Assembly: GCA_033032175.1 (NCBI GenBank)
Contig: CM065304.1
Span: 5,828,001-5,892,000, forward strand
Direction: 5' to 3'
Source of the DNA: Saturnia japonica
Taxonomy: Eukaryota > Arthropoda > Insecta > Lepidoptera > Saturniidae
Length of the DNA stretch: 64,000 nucleotides
Shown here: piece by piece, positions 24,812 through 37,359 of the stretch
Position numbering within the stretch: position 1 is the first letter of the stretch
How the letters are laid out: each line of letters starts with the position of its first letter
Position numbers and translations under genes: made by a program
Notes under the pieces: model-generated
Database searches by the model: none
Told to the model about the DNA's origin: nothing
Seen by the model: only the letters and a program-made list of their open reading frames with translations

Positions 24812-26559
24812 TTCTAAAATCAACCCGGTACACATACTGTTCATTTGTAGCATTGTATACACGGCCACCCTTGATACAGGCACGCAAGGGCTTGACTTGC
24901 GTTCGTTGTAGAAAAAATCCCGTTTCCGCATCACCATCTGCTGTTTGTAGGTCAAAAACGTATTTGTAAACATCGTCATTGTGGGCTTTTCATTGCGCAT
25001 ACAATTTTTTTTGTCTACTTTGCCTGTTTACCTTCATTTAGAGTAACACTATAGTTATTTTAATTTTTGAATTTATTTATTCCACTCCCGTTACAGGAAT
25101 GTAATATAACTTTTATGAAATGTTTTTTTTTTGTTTTATTATTTTTAACAATATATCTTAAAACTTTAATTTACGTGTAAATTGGGTTGACAAGGTATTT
25201 TTCATATTTAACTTTTAATAACAATTAAAATTAAATTAACGAGGCTATTACGCGAATTACTACATCTATTTTGTAAATTACACCCTATATAGCCTATAGT
25301 CGGGGATAATATACTTTATTATTAGTGGGAGAATTTATTAGAATCGGACTAGTAGTTCTACACATTACCTCTTACAAACGTTTTCACAAACATTACCTTT
25401 GTATAAAATTGTTAATATATTGGTCTTTATAGATGGGAAAGATAGATAATATTATGTCATATGATCATATAATAAGGTAGATTAAAACGTAGATAATAAT
25501 GATATAGGTATGTCATATAGGCAATAGCATAGAGATAAACCTAGGGTCTTTGGATATACTATAAATGAAATGTGTCATGACAATATGTATATATTATATT
25601 ATATATTATCATTTCATATTGTTTTTGAGAATAAAGTATGCGCTTTTCGTCTAATTTCAATTATTGTCAAAACTTTTCTAAAACCCTTTTTGTAGAATTT
25701 GAGATAGCCTTAAAGAAAAACATCGTTGTGGAATCATAGTATGGCTCTAAGTTTAGGCATTACCAAGACTTGCGAAATGTAAAATTTAATGGCTAACTTG
25801 TTCGCAACGCTCTTTCGGCTCGTGCCTGGTTCGTTTATAAGCCCACGAAAATGTAAAGGTTAGATTTCTAATTTTAGTGTCCGTTCACAATCTATCAACA
25901 GTTTACAATCTCAATCAATCTCAATATAAACTAACGATTCGCACAAGTTATCTGGTGATACATTAATATATAAACATCCATTTCTTTATATAGATTAATA
26001 TAAAAATAGTAAATAATCTCAAAAATATGTAAAAAGTAATATACATACATGTAGTTCATATAATTTTAACATTAACAGCAATTATGTAAGTAAAATCGAT
26101 TACATAATAAATAACGCAGTCGAAATAAGAGGATAAGAGATAAAACATCGGGATCTGCTCACCAAACTTGGGTCAGTTCACATGCGAAACGTCCACGCAG
26201 TTCACTGATAAAAACAAAGATAACATGAAACAGATAACAATGCACTATTGTTACAAGTGTACAGAGGTTGAAGTTTATCGTCTCCTATAAACTAACATGA
26301 ATGATGAGCGGCTTGTGCTGACAGGTTTGTTATGTTGCTAGCTTTTGGATTCCGTGCGTTACCCTCTGGAGGTGTCCGGGATGCTAAAATTTGGGGGCGG
26401 CATTTTGACTGTAACAGTAATAAAAATATTGATGCGTTACCTATTAAATAACATAAACTTTATTGTTTTTTACTACATGATTATCAATTTTATGATATTT
26501 TACGCGTTCCTTTATGAGTTTTTAGTAATGTGATTTGGGTTTCATTGATAATTTTGAAA

Positions 26560-26775
26560 TTATGACTCGGTGTCCGGTCGACATGAATTCAAATTCCCGA
26601 TGAGCCTAACTAGCACTCTCAAGTAAAAAATCTGTCGCCACTGAAGATGCCATTGAGAGCCAATCCTCCACTAGGCTTAGCGTGTTAGCATCTTGAGCCG
26701 CATCGTCACTTAACATTAGGTGAGAGTACGGACAAGCGCCAATTAAAATCTATAAGGAATTTAAAAAAAGAAGAA
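26560..26775 (+). mobile_element. Lepidopteran SINE-like element (S4)
   Basis: It shares 'ggcttagcgtgttagcatcttgagcc' and 'cgtcacttaacattaggtgaga' with the other S4 copies, and ends in an A-rich tail. The tRNA-like head at about 26571-26605 ('gaattcaaattcccgatgagcc') is decayed. Confidence 0.65.
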
Positions 26776-27397
26776 AATAATAAATATAGGCGCCTTTGTT
26801 AAATATAAATACCGAATATATGTTCTATGTGCTGTTTATTCATATATAAATTATGAAATTGCCATCAGAAAGTTAGAATTCAATAAAGCATACTTCTTTG
26901 TATACCTCTCTCTACCTTAGTGATTATTCTGTTTTTGTTAAAATTAACATGTTGCAGTGTTGTAACTGAAAAAGGTCATACAGAATAAATCTGACTAGAG
27001 AAATTGTTTTTCCCATACAAGCAGTTTTCTTTCTGTCTAGTCCCTTGATTACTTCATTACGGGTGTACACCAACTGATCCAAGAACGCGACGCGTAATGT
27101 AGTCGTTTTCTAATCGGACACAATTGTCGTACCCATGCCACCCAGCAATAATATTCCAATGATATAAATAGTTGCACAAAATATTAAAACTCAATTTCAT
27201 ACAATTCACAAATCGTACCTTATCTAGTAATGAAAATATTGGAATATGTACATCTTCGTCGGACATGCGAGAACCTGATGCGTAGTCTCGTTAGCGAATG
27301 GATGCGATATAATAATTAATAACTGATATCGTGTAGACGTTACCGTATTAATAAAGATATATCTCTTTTGGCATGTTTAGTAGAGAGTATAATTTAG

Positions 27398-27630
27398 AGC
27401 TGAGCGCGTTAGCCTAGTGGTTGTAAGCGTGACTGCTATTGTCGAGGTCCTGGGTTCGATTCCCATATCGAGCAAAGTGTTATTGGGTTTTTCCATGAAA
27501 TTCTCAGTAGCATCTCGGAATTTGGTTTCGTGCCCGATTAATGGCATAGGCTCGCCCCCTATTACATGGGACCTAAAAAACGTACACGGCGAACTGTGGG
27601 TTTTATGTTATGTTATTGTGGTTATGTTAT
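27398..27630 (+). mobile_element. tRNA-derived SINE (S1), copy 1
   Basis: The head has an A box (GTTAGCCTAGTGG, 27408-27420) and a B box (GGTTCGATTCC, about 27452-27462), followed by a body with 'aaattctcagtagca.ctcgg', 'gcccgattaatggcat' and 'ctattacatgggacct'. It is nearly colinear with 53480-53740 and inverse to 31272-31432. The 122-residue frame across it (27417-27785) is a by-product. From memory it resembles butterfly Metulj-type SINEs. Confidence 0.8.
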
Positions 27631-27654
27631 GCGCGTATCAAATGTCAAAAGTGC

Positions 27655-27800
27655 GACATTATGAAGTTAGCCAACATGATTGCCAACTTTATCATGGTGT
27701 TGGCATCCGGGATAAGATTTTTGGAGTTATCTTTGTTTTTTTTTTAGCTTACATTGTATGTACTTATCTTTATGTACATACATAGATTGGATGTACATAA
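27655..27800 (+). repeat. Dispersed repeat M, copy 2
   Basis: It has 'gaagttagccaacatgattgcc', 'gtgttggcat' and 'tttttggagttatctttg', followed by a palindromic 'atgtacataagtacatac' end, matching the other M copies. Confidence 0.6.
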
Positions 27801-27980
27801 GTACATACAAGTTTTGTAGTTTACTCCTAAAGAGTCGATTTACATATCAAAACCCCGGTATGGAAATTTTATGAGGAGTTAAATTTATAACTTTAATAAA
27901 AGTGTTACGTTTAGCGTTAACAAAAAGCGTTACGATAAGCATACATACATCATCTTGCTTTTAGATAAATCATTAACCAC

Positions 27981-28022
27981 TCAATCAGTCAGTCAGTCCG
28001 TCGTCAGTCAGTCAATCAATCA
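27981..28022. repeat. TCAG-rich microsatellite
   Basis: An imperfect run of TCAG/TCAA units. Confidence 0.9.
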
Positions 28023-28309
28023 CCTCTTTGCCTGTTGTATATTCAAAGATCGTGCTTAAAGAGTGAACTCCAGTGGTGCTTTAGAGCTGATACACACATA
28101 GTTTTTTTTTCATAATGATATCGGGCTGTTAACATCCTACAAGTAGGTAGGCGTAGGTTTACTCAGAGTGAAGACTACGGGCTATAATCACGCTGGCTCA
28201 CGACGTATAGTAGTTGATTTAAGATATTAAAAACGTATAGTTCTGCATCATCTTCACTAGGTAGGTGGCTACAACATATTTCTTGTTCAGGATTTTTCAT
28301 GAAGTTTTT

Positions 28310-28960
28310 TATTACTCACAAGAAAATTCCACTCGTGTTAAATTTATTCGACCAACCATCACTGCGACGCGTCGTCGCCGCTGTCAAGGCAGACTGTACT
28401 GTTAGCCATAAGGGCCCTGAAGCCTCAGACAAGTTTTATAGCTTCAACGTGGTTTGGGGGCGAGCGATTAACGACCGATTTCAATAATCTATCTATCCGT
28501 TGCTTCAGTTACTAAAGAAAGACAAATAAAACCTTTTCGTTACTTTTTTTTCAATAACCTATAAATCGATAGTTCTTCGTATCTACATGATATGTATCCA
28601 CATCCTATAGCTTGAGAAGATAACAGGTAAGCCGATATCTGTCTCAAGTTAAAGATAATACTTTACAAAAATGTGCTAGTCAAGGATAGTAAACTCAGAT
28701 ATGTTATTGAAATCGACTGTAAGACACTCGGCCGCAATAAGACACTGTCAATGTATCTATCCTATCATTATTTTCACTTTCCTTACATGCCTACAGCTTG
28801 CCAGATTGCGTGACTTTCATGGTTACTGCTCTGGTTCTTAAGGTTGTAGCTTTAAGTTACATAACTTATAACCTTCTTTAATAAATAGGCTACAAAATTG
28901 AAAAAAAATTTGAGATTAGCGCGTTCAAACAAACTGTTGAGCTTTATTATATTATATAAA
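28310..28960 (-). mobile_element. Helitron family B copy interrupted by about 400 bp
   Basis: The CTAG-proximal block ('ccactcgtgttaaatttattcgacc') is at 28328-28352. The remainder ('ctacagcttgccagattgcgtgactttcatgg' to 'attagcgcgttcaaacaaac') is at 28790-28940. The intervening DNA is not family B and is taken as an insertion. Confidence 0.65.
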
Positions 28961-28999
28961 TATTTTCATTATTAACATAAGTTATTGCATATATGATTT

Positions 29000-30880
29000 C
29001 TATAAAAAATGACGTATAAAGACACCGCAGTGTTCACCACACTGTACAATATGGGAAACTCGGAAAATAATAAGACTTATCGCATCACGGAACATGAATG
29101 TGACCCCGACAACAAACTAGGATGTTATTCTTTCAAAAACTTTATTGCTTTTGTAATACGCTTGAGTTTCATTTGAAGTATTAGGTTAGTTTTTTTGTCA
29201 ATGTCGATTCCCCGCGTCAAAGGGTGAAAACCTCTTGACTGTTTGTAAATAAAATCATTATATTCGTTTATAAATACTGTAGTGGTTTAATGTTATGACA
29301 AAGTAACAAAATTGTGTTCGGTGGTACTGAGTATTTTATTGTTGGAGTGTATTTTATGGTTTTTTTTCTTGTTGAACAGATGGTCTTGTTTTTGTATTAT
29401 GCCTTCGTTTTATATTTTTGATTCATTTCTTCTGTAACTTTTTATGCATACGTGTTTATTTTATTAGCTAATTTATCTTTCTATAAGTAGTGGTAAATAA
29501 TTAATTACTGTTTACTTACGGCGTATAGTAACACATTATGGTCATTTCTTTAGCTTTATTTGCCCACCAAATTCTAGCTTAACTAGCCACAGATCATCTC
29601 TAGTGCCTCAAAAAAATAGGATTTCAAATGAAATCTGATCTATTTATATTACAAGTATGGAGAGAGCATCACGTGAGTTTAAAATGTTAAGACTTCCACA
29701 AAAGACAAGAAAATTTCAAATACTGAAATTACTTATTTTGTGATAACTCTAAAACCCGACAAACAAAAAAAGTTTATTCCGGAAATATATTTGGGAAACA
29801 AATATGTTAAAAATGATGTAAATTATGTAAGGATAATGTATTATTTTTATACAACGATGGTGGCAAAGAAGTGTGAGATCCGCTTGTTGGTAAGAGGTCA
29901 CTGCATTGTATGGACGCTTGCAATATCAGAAACATCACATGTACGTTGACCACCTTTTAAAAACCTATTCCACGTGTAGTGTAGCGTCCCGTAGGGATAC
30001 TTAATTGACTCTAACAAAAATTAGCACTTTAAAGTTTAATATTTAGCAAATGGATCTCTGAATCGAAAAAAGATTTTCACATACCCGGAATATTTTTCAA
30101 CGACCTACCCAACATATCATGTAATAGATGAGGAAAAAATCATGCCCAACTTACTTGTACAGGAGCTGTACCCTAAAAATATTTTTTCAAGATTTTGTCA
30201 CTTTGTCGGCGCGATTAATATGTGTAAGTACCCATACGTAACTACAGCTTTCTAATACTGAGAATATCTGAGCATAGCCGCGAATAGATAGACGGAAATG
30301 GCAAAACTATGAGGTTTCCTTGTTGATTTCGGAACGAGCATGGGAACGAAGGATTAAAAAGAAAGTGTGGATAATCGCAGATAATTCCTGTTAAGATAAT
30401 TTTAATTTACACGTACGTTGTATTGTTGTTGATTGGCATAATGCTGCGTCAACATTCTTGCGATAAACGAACCATGCAGTTTTTTATGGGATCGGACTTT
30501 TTTATCACTTCGGTAACGTCATAATCGTCAGCGAAAATAGAACTTTATACTGACATCATTAAAGGTTGATATTAAAATATTTTAACTTCTACGCTATGAA
30601 TGACAACAACTTTGGACAGTCGCATATAAAATTAATCGGTCACGAAATAAGAGCAACATATATTAGATGATTTAATGAAAAAGTTGAAAGTAATTAGTTT
30701 TCTTAACTTTTGACAATAATTATTAGTTACACTGATTTTAAGTACTTACTTTGAATTTGATATAGGTCTCGCTTGCTGCATCAAGTTTCGTAGAATAAAT
30801 ACTTAGTTCATAGAAAAATCTGTACGTACTCTAATTATAAAGCCAGTCATATATAAAAAATGACATTTGCACTTTATAAT
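29000..30880. other. AT-rich non-coding DNA, nothing recognised
   Basis: No exon-like or repeat segment was identified. Confidence 0.5.
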
Positions 30881-30889
30881 CTATTTATC

Positions 30890-31059
30890 GAAGAAGGTTA
30901 AAGGCTATACTTATAACATCACTCTACGACTTTAAAGAGCGCAGCAGTTTTTATGAATGTCATGGAATCTGGCAAGCTGGCGTCGCGGTGGAGAGTTTGT
31001 CGAATAAATTCAACACGGGTGAAACCACAGATATCGATGAAACCACGGGGCACGGCTAG
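30890..31059 (+). mobile_element. Helitron family B, 5'-truncated, with intact 3' end
   Basis: It runs from 'tttatcgaagaaggtta' through 'ggtggagagtttgtcgaataaattcaacacgggtgaaacc' to CGGGGCACGGCTAG, then T. The terminal hairpin region is expanded ('gaaaccacagatatcgatgaaaccacgg'). Confidence 0.75.
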
Positions 31060-31271
31060 TAAACGATAAAAATAAAACAAGACAATTTTTAAGAGAAAAA
31101 GAATACCAAGTTCAATGATTTTGAAGAGTTACTTGATGTATCTCCGAAGTTGAAGGTCCAATATTAATCGGTTCATAAAAAAGAAGTTATGACTGAACAT
31201 CTATTAAAAAAAAAAACTCTAATTGAGTAACCGTCGTCTTTTTTTGAAGTCAGTTAGTAATTAGAATGTAC

Positions 31272-31432
31272 ATAACATACATACCATCACGCCTGTATTT
31301 CCGAAGAGTTAGGCAGCTACTGAGAATTTCATAAAGAAATCCCAGTAATATTTTGCTCGACCTGGGAAACGAACCCAGAACCACGAGCATAGCAGTCGCG
31401 CTTACGACCACTGGGCTAATGAGGTAGTTAAT
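31272..31432 (-). mobile_element. tRNA-derived SINE (S1), internally deleted
   Basis: The reverse complement shows the S1 A box (GCCCAGTGGTCG), B box (GGTTCGTTTCCC) and 'tttctttatgaaattctcagtagc', then jumps to the 3' end ('cggaaatacaggcgtgatggtatg'). About 90 bp of the body seen in 53480-53740 are missing. Confidence 0.75.
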
Positions 31433-32419
31433 GATGTTAGGTTAATAAAGATAGAATGTATACATTGGAAAATATCGTCTGAGCGGAGGCATATATTTTT
31501 TTTATTTAGTAGCTTGGCAAATTGGCAAATTTGCGCCGCCGTCATATAGGGCTGCATAAATATCTCTTCACGTTACACTTAAAGGACCCGATGTCGTTAA
31601 AAGGAGGGATTAACGTATTGGATGGGAGATGGTTCCACAGATTCATGGTATAAGAAATATAGAAATAGAAAACTTTTTGCCGAGATGGAGGTTACCGTAA
31701 AACTCTATCTCCGAAACCCAGCGCGTGATATGAATTTACCTATGTAGTTATATACATATGATTTTGGTTGTTAGTGATATGTACAGGAATTATTTAATTA
31801 TTGTATTTTCATATATTTAAACGTCGTTCTGTGACGATATCATCATTCTTGAAATGCCACCAATGTTAAATTATTGGTCTCGGAAAGAAATATAAATATA
31901 GCTAGCAAACCCAAATATAATCGACCATTGGCTATTAACCACTATGTCGCACATTTACTAAAAGGTATACAAAAAATCATTGTTATAGTGCTGGCACATT
32001 AAATCGTATAGAAACAGTTTTGTGCCCGATAGTACACAACTACGATTAATTTGCGATGTAACTTGCAAGGGAAAGATGAGTACTTGTTGCAATTGACCTG
32101 ATGCCCGAGTTACGAAACTATTTTTAAATAAAAATATCTAATATTATCTGTGAAGTATCGCATTAATAGTAAATCAGTTAAAAATACTGAGAAATTTCTA
32201 CGAACGATATTAGATCTTATTTAACGGAAATTTTATTAGCTGAATTGTATTTGTGAGAGTGTCGTAAACTATCATTCACACGTTCGTAGTTATGCCATGT
32301 TTATAGGAATATAGTTATTATACCTTCAATTGTTTTTGATACAAATAGTTGTTGTAATCATGTACGCATATATTTTTTTATTTGAATATTAATGTGATGA
32401 TTTGGTAGGTTTAAAGTTT

Positions 32420-32570
32420 TGGCCCCAATTACACCTGATGCAGGTCAAGATGGTAATATGCTAAGCCTGATGGAAGACTGGCTCTCAAGTGCAGCTGCCG
32501 GAACATACCTATAGGTGTTTGGCGGCAGATTTTCAAATTAAGGGTGGTAGCTAGCTAAGAGGGCTTCAGA
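32420..32570 (-). mobile_element. Lepidopteran SINE-like element (S4)
   Basis: An inverse match to 53750-53935: 'cacctgatgcaggtcaagatgg', 'gcctgatgg', 'gagtgcagctgcc', 'aggtgtttggcggcag' and 'gggtggtagctagc'. Confidence 0.65.
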
Positions 32571-32571
32571 A

Positions 32572-32698
32572 AATGGCCCTCCTCAATAAATGGGCTATCC
32601 AATACTCAAATATTTTTTAGCTCGAACCAGTAGTTCCTGAGATTAGCGCGTTCAACGAAACAAACAAATAAACTTTAGCTTTATGATATTAGTATAGA
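32572..32698 (-). mobile_element. Helitron family B, 5' half only
   Basis: On this strand it starts TCTATACTAATATCATAAAG (down from 32698), with the 'cgcgctaatctcaggaactactgg' region following, and ends abruptly against the S4 copy. Confidence 0.75.
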
Positions 32699-32764
32699 TT
32701 GGATTTATATTTATTACTAGCTATGTTAGTTATAAATATATTAGTATATATTATAAATCACCCG

Positions 32765-33050
32765 AATTTTTATTTGTGCACCGCGCTGCCGCCAACGCTT
32801 CCGTATCGCTTTTCGTTCTCGCTTCCCATATTCGCCTACAGCTTTCCAGAGTAGTATTCGTTTATGGTATGCTTTTTAGAGTCGTGCTGTGAAGTTGTAT
32901 TGCCTGTAACCATTCACAATAAATATGCTATAAAATGCAAAAAAAAAAACAATCAGATATGATTTAAAGTTGCAGAGATTAACGTGTTCAAAGAAATAAA
33001 CAAAACAAAAAAATCAAACTCTTGATATAAATAACACTATAGTATAAGTT
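32765..33050 (-). mobile_element. Helitron family B, decayed
   Basis: It contains the 'caccgcgctgccgccaacgc', 'gcctacagctttccaga' and 'tgcagagattaacgtgttcaaa' blocks of family B in order. Both exact termini are lost. Confidence 0.65.
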
Positions 33051-33224
33051 ATAGATATTGATAAAATATTCATCAATACTAAATAAAAACAACGTACTAA
33101 ATGAATAATGTCTTACGTAAGCGGTATCATTGGTAAAAGTTAACAGCGATATAGAATTATTCGAAACAAAGCATGAAGCTACAACACCTTTTCCCATAGA
33201 GTATGCATTTCCTATTTCGCGTGA

Positions 33225-33420
33225 GAATAATCGCCTAAAACGAAGTCGGCTTCGCTGACGGCGCGGCGCGGTGCGGCGCGGCATCACGCTGGTGGGTATT
33301 GTGAAAGCGAAGTCTCGCGGGTCCATTGTTAGCCCCAGGGTTCCGCCGGGTGTTTATTTGCAAACAGAACGCTCGCCCCCCCGCTGCGAGTTCCCCTCCC
33401 GGTACGAAATCGCAATTTGT
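33225..33420. promoter_or_regulatory. Isolated GC/CpG-rich islet (candidate regulatory element or cryptic exon)
   Basis: About 200 bp contain a GCGGCGCGGTGCGGCGCGGC-type core (about 33258-33282) and C-rich runs ('cgcccccccgctgcgag') inside strongly AT-rich DNA. Open frames cross it on both strands (32988-33326 minus; 33326-33586 plus), but neither resembles a protein I recognise. It does not match the repeat families above. It could be an enhancer, an alternative promoter or 5' UTR exon of the downstream apterous gene, or the edge of an unrecognised element. Confidence 0.3.
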
Positions 33421-33889
33421 TACCGATTTTAGTAACCCGATACTCGGGTATTTAGTGTACGAGACGTTTCCTTACTTTCTTGTCGTGAACTCTATAAGCT
33501 GTAAGGTTCAACCCACTTTTTATCTCACATCTGATTGTGGTATAACTTCTCACACAGTGATCAAGAGCGGATATTACTATTGCTGATCGAAATTTTGTTT
33601 AAAGTTAAATTGTTTCACAGACCATTCTGTTAGATCGAGTAGGGTCATATCTTTTACTTCGAACCTTCTTTACCATACACAATCTCCATCTTTTCTTCTT
33701 CTTATCGAAGAAATAGGTAAATGAATCAGTCTTACAATTTAAATCTTCTTTTGATGCGTTTATTGGTGGGTAAAACTGAGTGCTGCGCGTCATCTGACGG
33801 AAGTACGACATGATAAAGGTAGAGTAATTGATTTTATTGACCTTAATTTTTTTATTATGTAAAAATAACAATATATTACGAAACGTTAC

Positions 33890-34160
33890 AATTACGAAAC
33901 GATAATTTAACTAAATTAAAATAATGTTTATATAATATATTTTATACGACGTTAAATTATTTTAACACATTAAAAAAGACAGTTAAATGAATTCATTATT
34001 ATTATTATTAACGGCTAACCTAATCATATTTTTAGTACCTAAAAATTATAAGTACGTTATAATTAATACAATTTTTTGAGTTTACTTTTATTTTGTTACA
34101 CCAAACAAGTATAACTTCTTACGTGCTAAGGTACATAAAGTAATTAAGTACACACATATT
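33890..34160 (+). repeat. Dispersed repeat M, copy 3
   Basis: It matches 18080-18300 in order: 'ttaaattattttaacacattaaaaaa', 'acggctaacctaatcat', 'aagtataacttcttacgtgc' and 'acacacat'. Confidence 0.65.
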
Positions 34161-34744
34161 TTTTTGGGCAATGCAGTGTTCTAGTTTCTATGCTAGTTGC
34201 ATCCAGACTTAATAATTTAATCGTCAACAAATTTATCCGGTCTTTTTCATACAATTAACTATAACAAATAAAGTTTCTTGGAAAAGTTTATATCTTTGAG
34301 TGATACCGCTTTTAGCGGGTCACTATTGATTTATAACTTATCTGTTATCAGAAACCTGAACCCATTAGGTATTAAAAAAACTTGAAGCGGACCATACATT
34401 AAATTAAAAAGACGATCTCACATAAAACGTGTTTTATCAAAGACACGGTAATAAATGTGAAACGGTAGGCGGTTTATAAGCAAATAAAAAATACATTTAG
34501 ATAAATATTAATAGATATTGTAAAATTTGGTTTGGTTCTTTTATTCTCGGGCTTGCGACATTTGTCGGACGCCACGACGCGACATTACTGATGAGAATAC
34601 CTAGTGAACACAGTAGGTTACTTGCTGAAAGTTTTGTTTGTGTAACTAGGCTTCCATAATAACAGTGTTATTTTGTCGAATATTATAGATACTGATACAT
34701 ATAGCGGGCTTATCATTTTTATATTTTAGGTAAGTATTAGTTTT

Positions 34745-35101
34745 AAATTATTATATTAATACATGAAGCAAAACTTTCTACTCCTTTTTGCACGGAAGAC
34801 TGTGAGATTTGGCACGGTTAAAGTTTATATGGAGAAGGAGTGCAGAAAGCTAAAATTTATCTATAATGTCTGTTACTAACATATTTCATTAAATTAATTA
34901 ATACTGCGAATCCTAACCTGACTAGTGACTAGTGCCATTGAACCTTGACCCCCCAAAATATTGACTTTTATACTCAACGAAAAGTGACAGCAAGTGATGT
35001 AGATAATACTCATTGTTTATGAATACTGTAAATTTCAAACATAAAACAGTCTATGAGCAAAAAATCGCTGGTCGAATTTCAACCTTAGGGTGGATCGCTA
35101 G
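34745..35101 (+). mobile_element. Non-autonomous Helitron-like element, family E, copy 1
   Basis: It ends TGGATCGCTAG (35098-35101) then T, preceded by a degraded GGTCGAA/TTCGACC hairpin. The interior ('gtgagatttggcacggtta', 'cattgaaccttgaccccccaaaatattgac', 'agtgacagcaagtgatgta') is shared with 41823-42173 and, inverted, with 43858-44211. Confidence 0.75.
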
Positions 35102-35914
35102 TTTATATAATTATTCATATGTTGAGGCTGTACAAGCATACATTCAATTATAAATTTTAACACGAACACTAATTATCTTAATAATCAGCCAGTAAAATTA
35201 GAATAATATTTGTCAAATATAGCAATAAGTTATTTTATCAGATACGTAACATACGTGGTAAAGCAAAAGTAATGATGTTGCTGCTGGTTGCTTTGGAAAC
35301 GATAAAATATATTATAATAAAATCAGGTATTGTAATTAAATTGTATATTGTTTTATTAACTTGCTATGCTTTATTTACTTCACTTAATATTTTCTTGGAA
35401 ATATGAAACAAGTTTTAATTATATATTGAACTTAAGCCCAGAAGAATATATTAGGTACAATATGGAAACGATAATTGAAAAATATATAATTTATTGTCTA
35501 TGTGTCATTATTTGTTCGACATGAACGAACACGAAGTGACGGTAATACTGTCCTTCTAGTAGCAGTTTATTCAATCGTACATACTAAAAACTTTATTTAG
35601 TGTCAAAATTCTGTATACTCTACAGAATTCTTGATTTGTAGTAAAATATTATACCACGGTATTATTCTCAACGTTAACCTTGCTGCAAACGTTGACTACA
35701 TGACATGTATTATTACATAATGTTGTCTTTTTTATATTATCTACTCCCAGTTTCAAGAATGAAGTTACAAAAATATCTGGGTAATATTATTTTATAAAAG
35801 AAGTTCTTTTTCTTAATGATAAATTAGTCGAGTATCGAGTAATCTTAAACTATTAAAAGTATCCTCTCATTCGGTATCCGATGCAGAGAATGAGAGAATG
35901 TTATTTTTGTCTGT

Positions 35915-36185
35915 GCTAATATTATAAAGCTTAAGATATTGTTTCTTTGTTTATTTTATCGCATTAATTTCTGGAACTAGCAGTCAAATTTGAAAAATTA
36001 TTTTAAGAAAGAGAAAGATTATTAGGCTGTATAACTTTAAGCTACAAATTTGAGAAACAGGAGCATTAACCATGAATGCCGAGCAATCTCTCAAGATGTA
36101 GACAAATACAAGAAGAAGAACCTATCGTAGGTTACACGGGTGCTTAATCGGCGACGCGGTGATGAGTTCGACAAGTAAATAAATG
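35915..36185 (+). mobile_element. Helitron family B, 3' end lost
   Basis: It starts in 'gctaatattataaagcttaag' and continues through 'ctggaactagcagtcaaatttg' to 'tgatgagttcgacaagtaaat'. The terminal hairpin and CTAG are missing. Confidence 0.65.
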
Positions 36186-36532
36186 TACAGTTAAATAAAA
36201 TCATATTTGTATAAATAAAACATATTTACCGTTGAATCTAAAGGATAGCTGCTATCTGAAATGATGAAGAGATCTTGGCTGTGTTATGGTGTGCTTAGAG
36301 GTTACAATAATATTTATATTGTAACATTTAAGCATTGTGAGAATCGTTTACAGCAATTTATAATTAAACTTTACGGAGTAAATGGGTATGAACTGATTGA
36401 CATTAATCGAAATAATTCATAAATACTACACCCGTCATTAAAGCAACGCTGTCGTGTTACCGTGCCGGGCTCAGCCAGTCTACATCTAGTTATAAAGCGG
36501 AGCGGTAGAGATCTGTACCCGACTGGAACACG

Positions 36533-36563
36533 ATCACCTTGGTGATAAACATCAACATCACCA
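36533..36563 (+). other. Alternative hairpins sharing one strand
   Basis: ATCACC (36533-36538) can pair with GGTGAT (36541-36546) in DNA cruciform form. The same TGGTGAT (36540-36546) can instead pair with ATCACCA (36557-36563) across a 10-nt loop. Function is unknown and it may be chance. Confidence 0.4.
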
Positions 36564-36679
36564 GGTTACCATCACAGTGACTGTATTATGGTTTGTTACG
36601 TTTCAGGATCAGACAAGATATACCCAGCTGCCCTGAGGCTTGTAGGCCAGTATGATAGAGAAAACGTTTTACCGTATCG

Positions 36680-36900
36680 CTGCCAACTCACCCGTGTAAC
36701 CTACCGTTGTTACACTTCCCTTAGTTGCCTAAAGATTGCCAGATTACTTTACGTTGATGGTTACCGCCTTCCTAACTAAATATGCTATACAATGCAAAAA
36801 TATTTTTTCTAATCTGGTTGGGCAGAGATTAGCGCTCTACTTAAACAAAAACTTATAAAATTCGCATGCTTCATATTAACAGTATCTATACATAAAGTTG
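36680..36900 (-). mobile_element. Helitron family B, decayed
   Basis: It contains 'ccgtatcgctgccaactcacccgtgtaacctaccgttg', 'gattgccagattactttacgttgatggttac' and 'gcagagattagcgctctactt'. The 5' terminus is mutated ('aacagtatctatac'). The reading frame 36588-36779 is explained by this repeat. Confidence 0.65.
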
Positions 36901-37359
36901 TATATCGAACGTATTCACTATAGACACCCTTGGGAATAGTCGTAATACAGCCGATAATCAATATCCGAGAAATGAAATAAAAATGTTTTTATAGGAACAC
37001 TGATCAATGCTCCTTCAAAATGTATTTCAATTAACACAAATATAAACTATGGTTTCAAATGTTTACTTTTAGTACCAATAAAGGGCAATAAAAATAAAAT
37101 TAAGTAGGTATACGTGTATATGAAATTTTTATTTTATATAGCGGTCGTAACAATAATATTATAAAACGCCTTTACTTATAATATCATTGCCTCGTGAGTT
37201 TTTTTTTATTCCTTGTGTTTTAAATTAAAATACAGTGGTGACTAAGCAGTGTACATTTGATATTTTTGAAATTGTTTACATGATAACCAAAATAATTCCA
37301 AATTGTAGTGCGCTAGGTTCGGTTAATAATTTATTGCTTGCAGTTTTTCACTGTGGTTT

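Noticed and set aside
27398..27470. Possible tRNA gene (A and B boxes present); also considered at 53480, 31360, 62853 and 1715
   Set aside because: Acceptor and anticodon arms do not form and each head continues into a repeated SINE body.
27417..27785. 122-residue open frame
   Set aside because: It runs across the S1 SINE head and body and part of repeat M. The same repeat at 53371-53724 gives a similar chance frame.
27981..28022. Short regular repeats that might suggest a CRISPR array
   Set aside because: It is a TCAG microsatellite without spacers, in a eukaryotic genome.
32988..33326. 112-residue minus-strand frame over the GC islet
   Set aside because: Half of it lies in a Helitron B remnant, and the arginine-rich part is explained by the GGCGC simple repeat; no domain was recognised.
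33605..33871. 88-residue minus-strand frame with a basic C-terminal half
   Set aside because: No recognisable motif, low-complexity codon content and no splice or promoter context.
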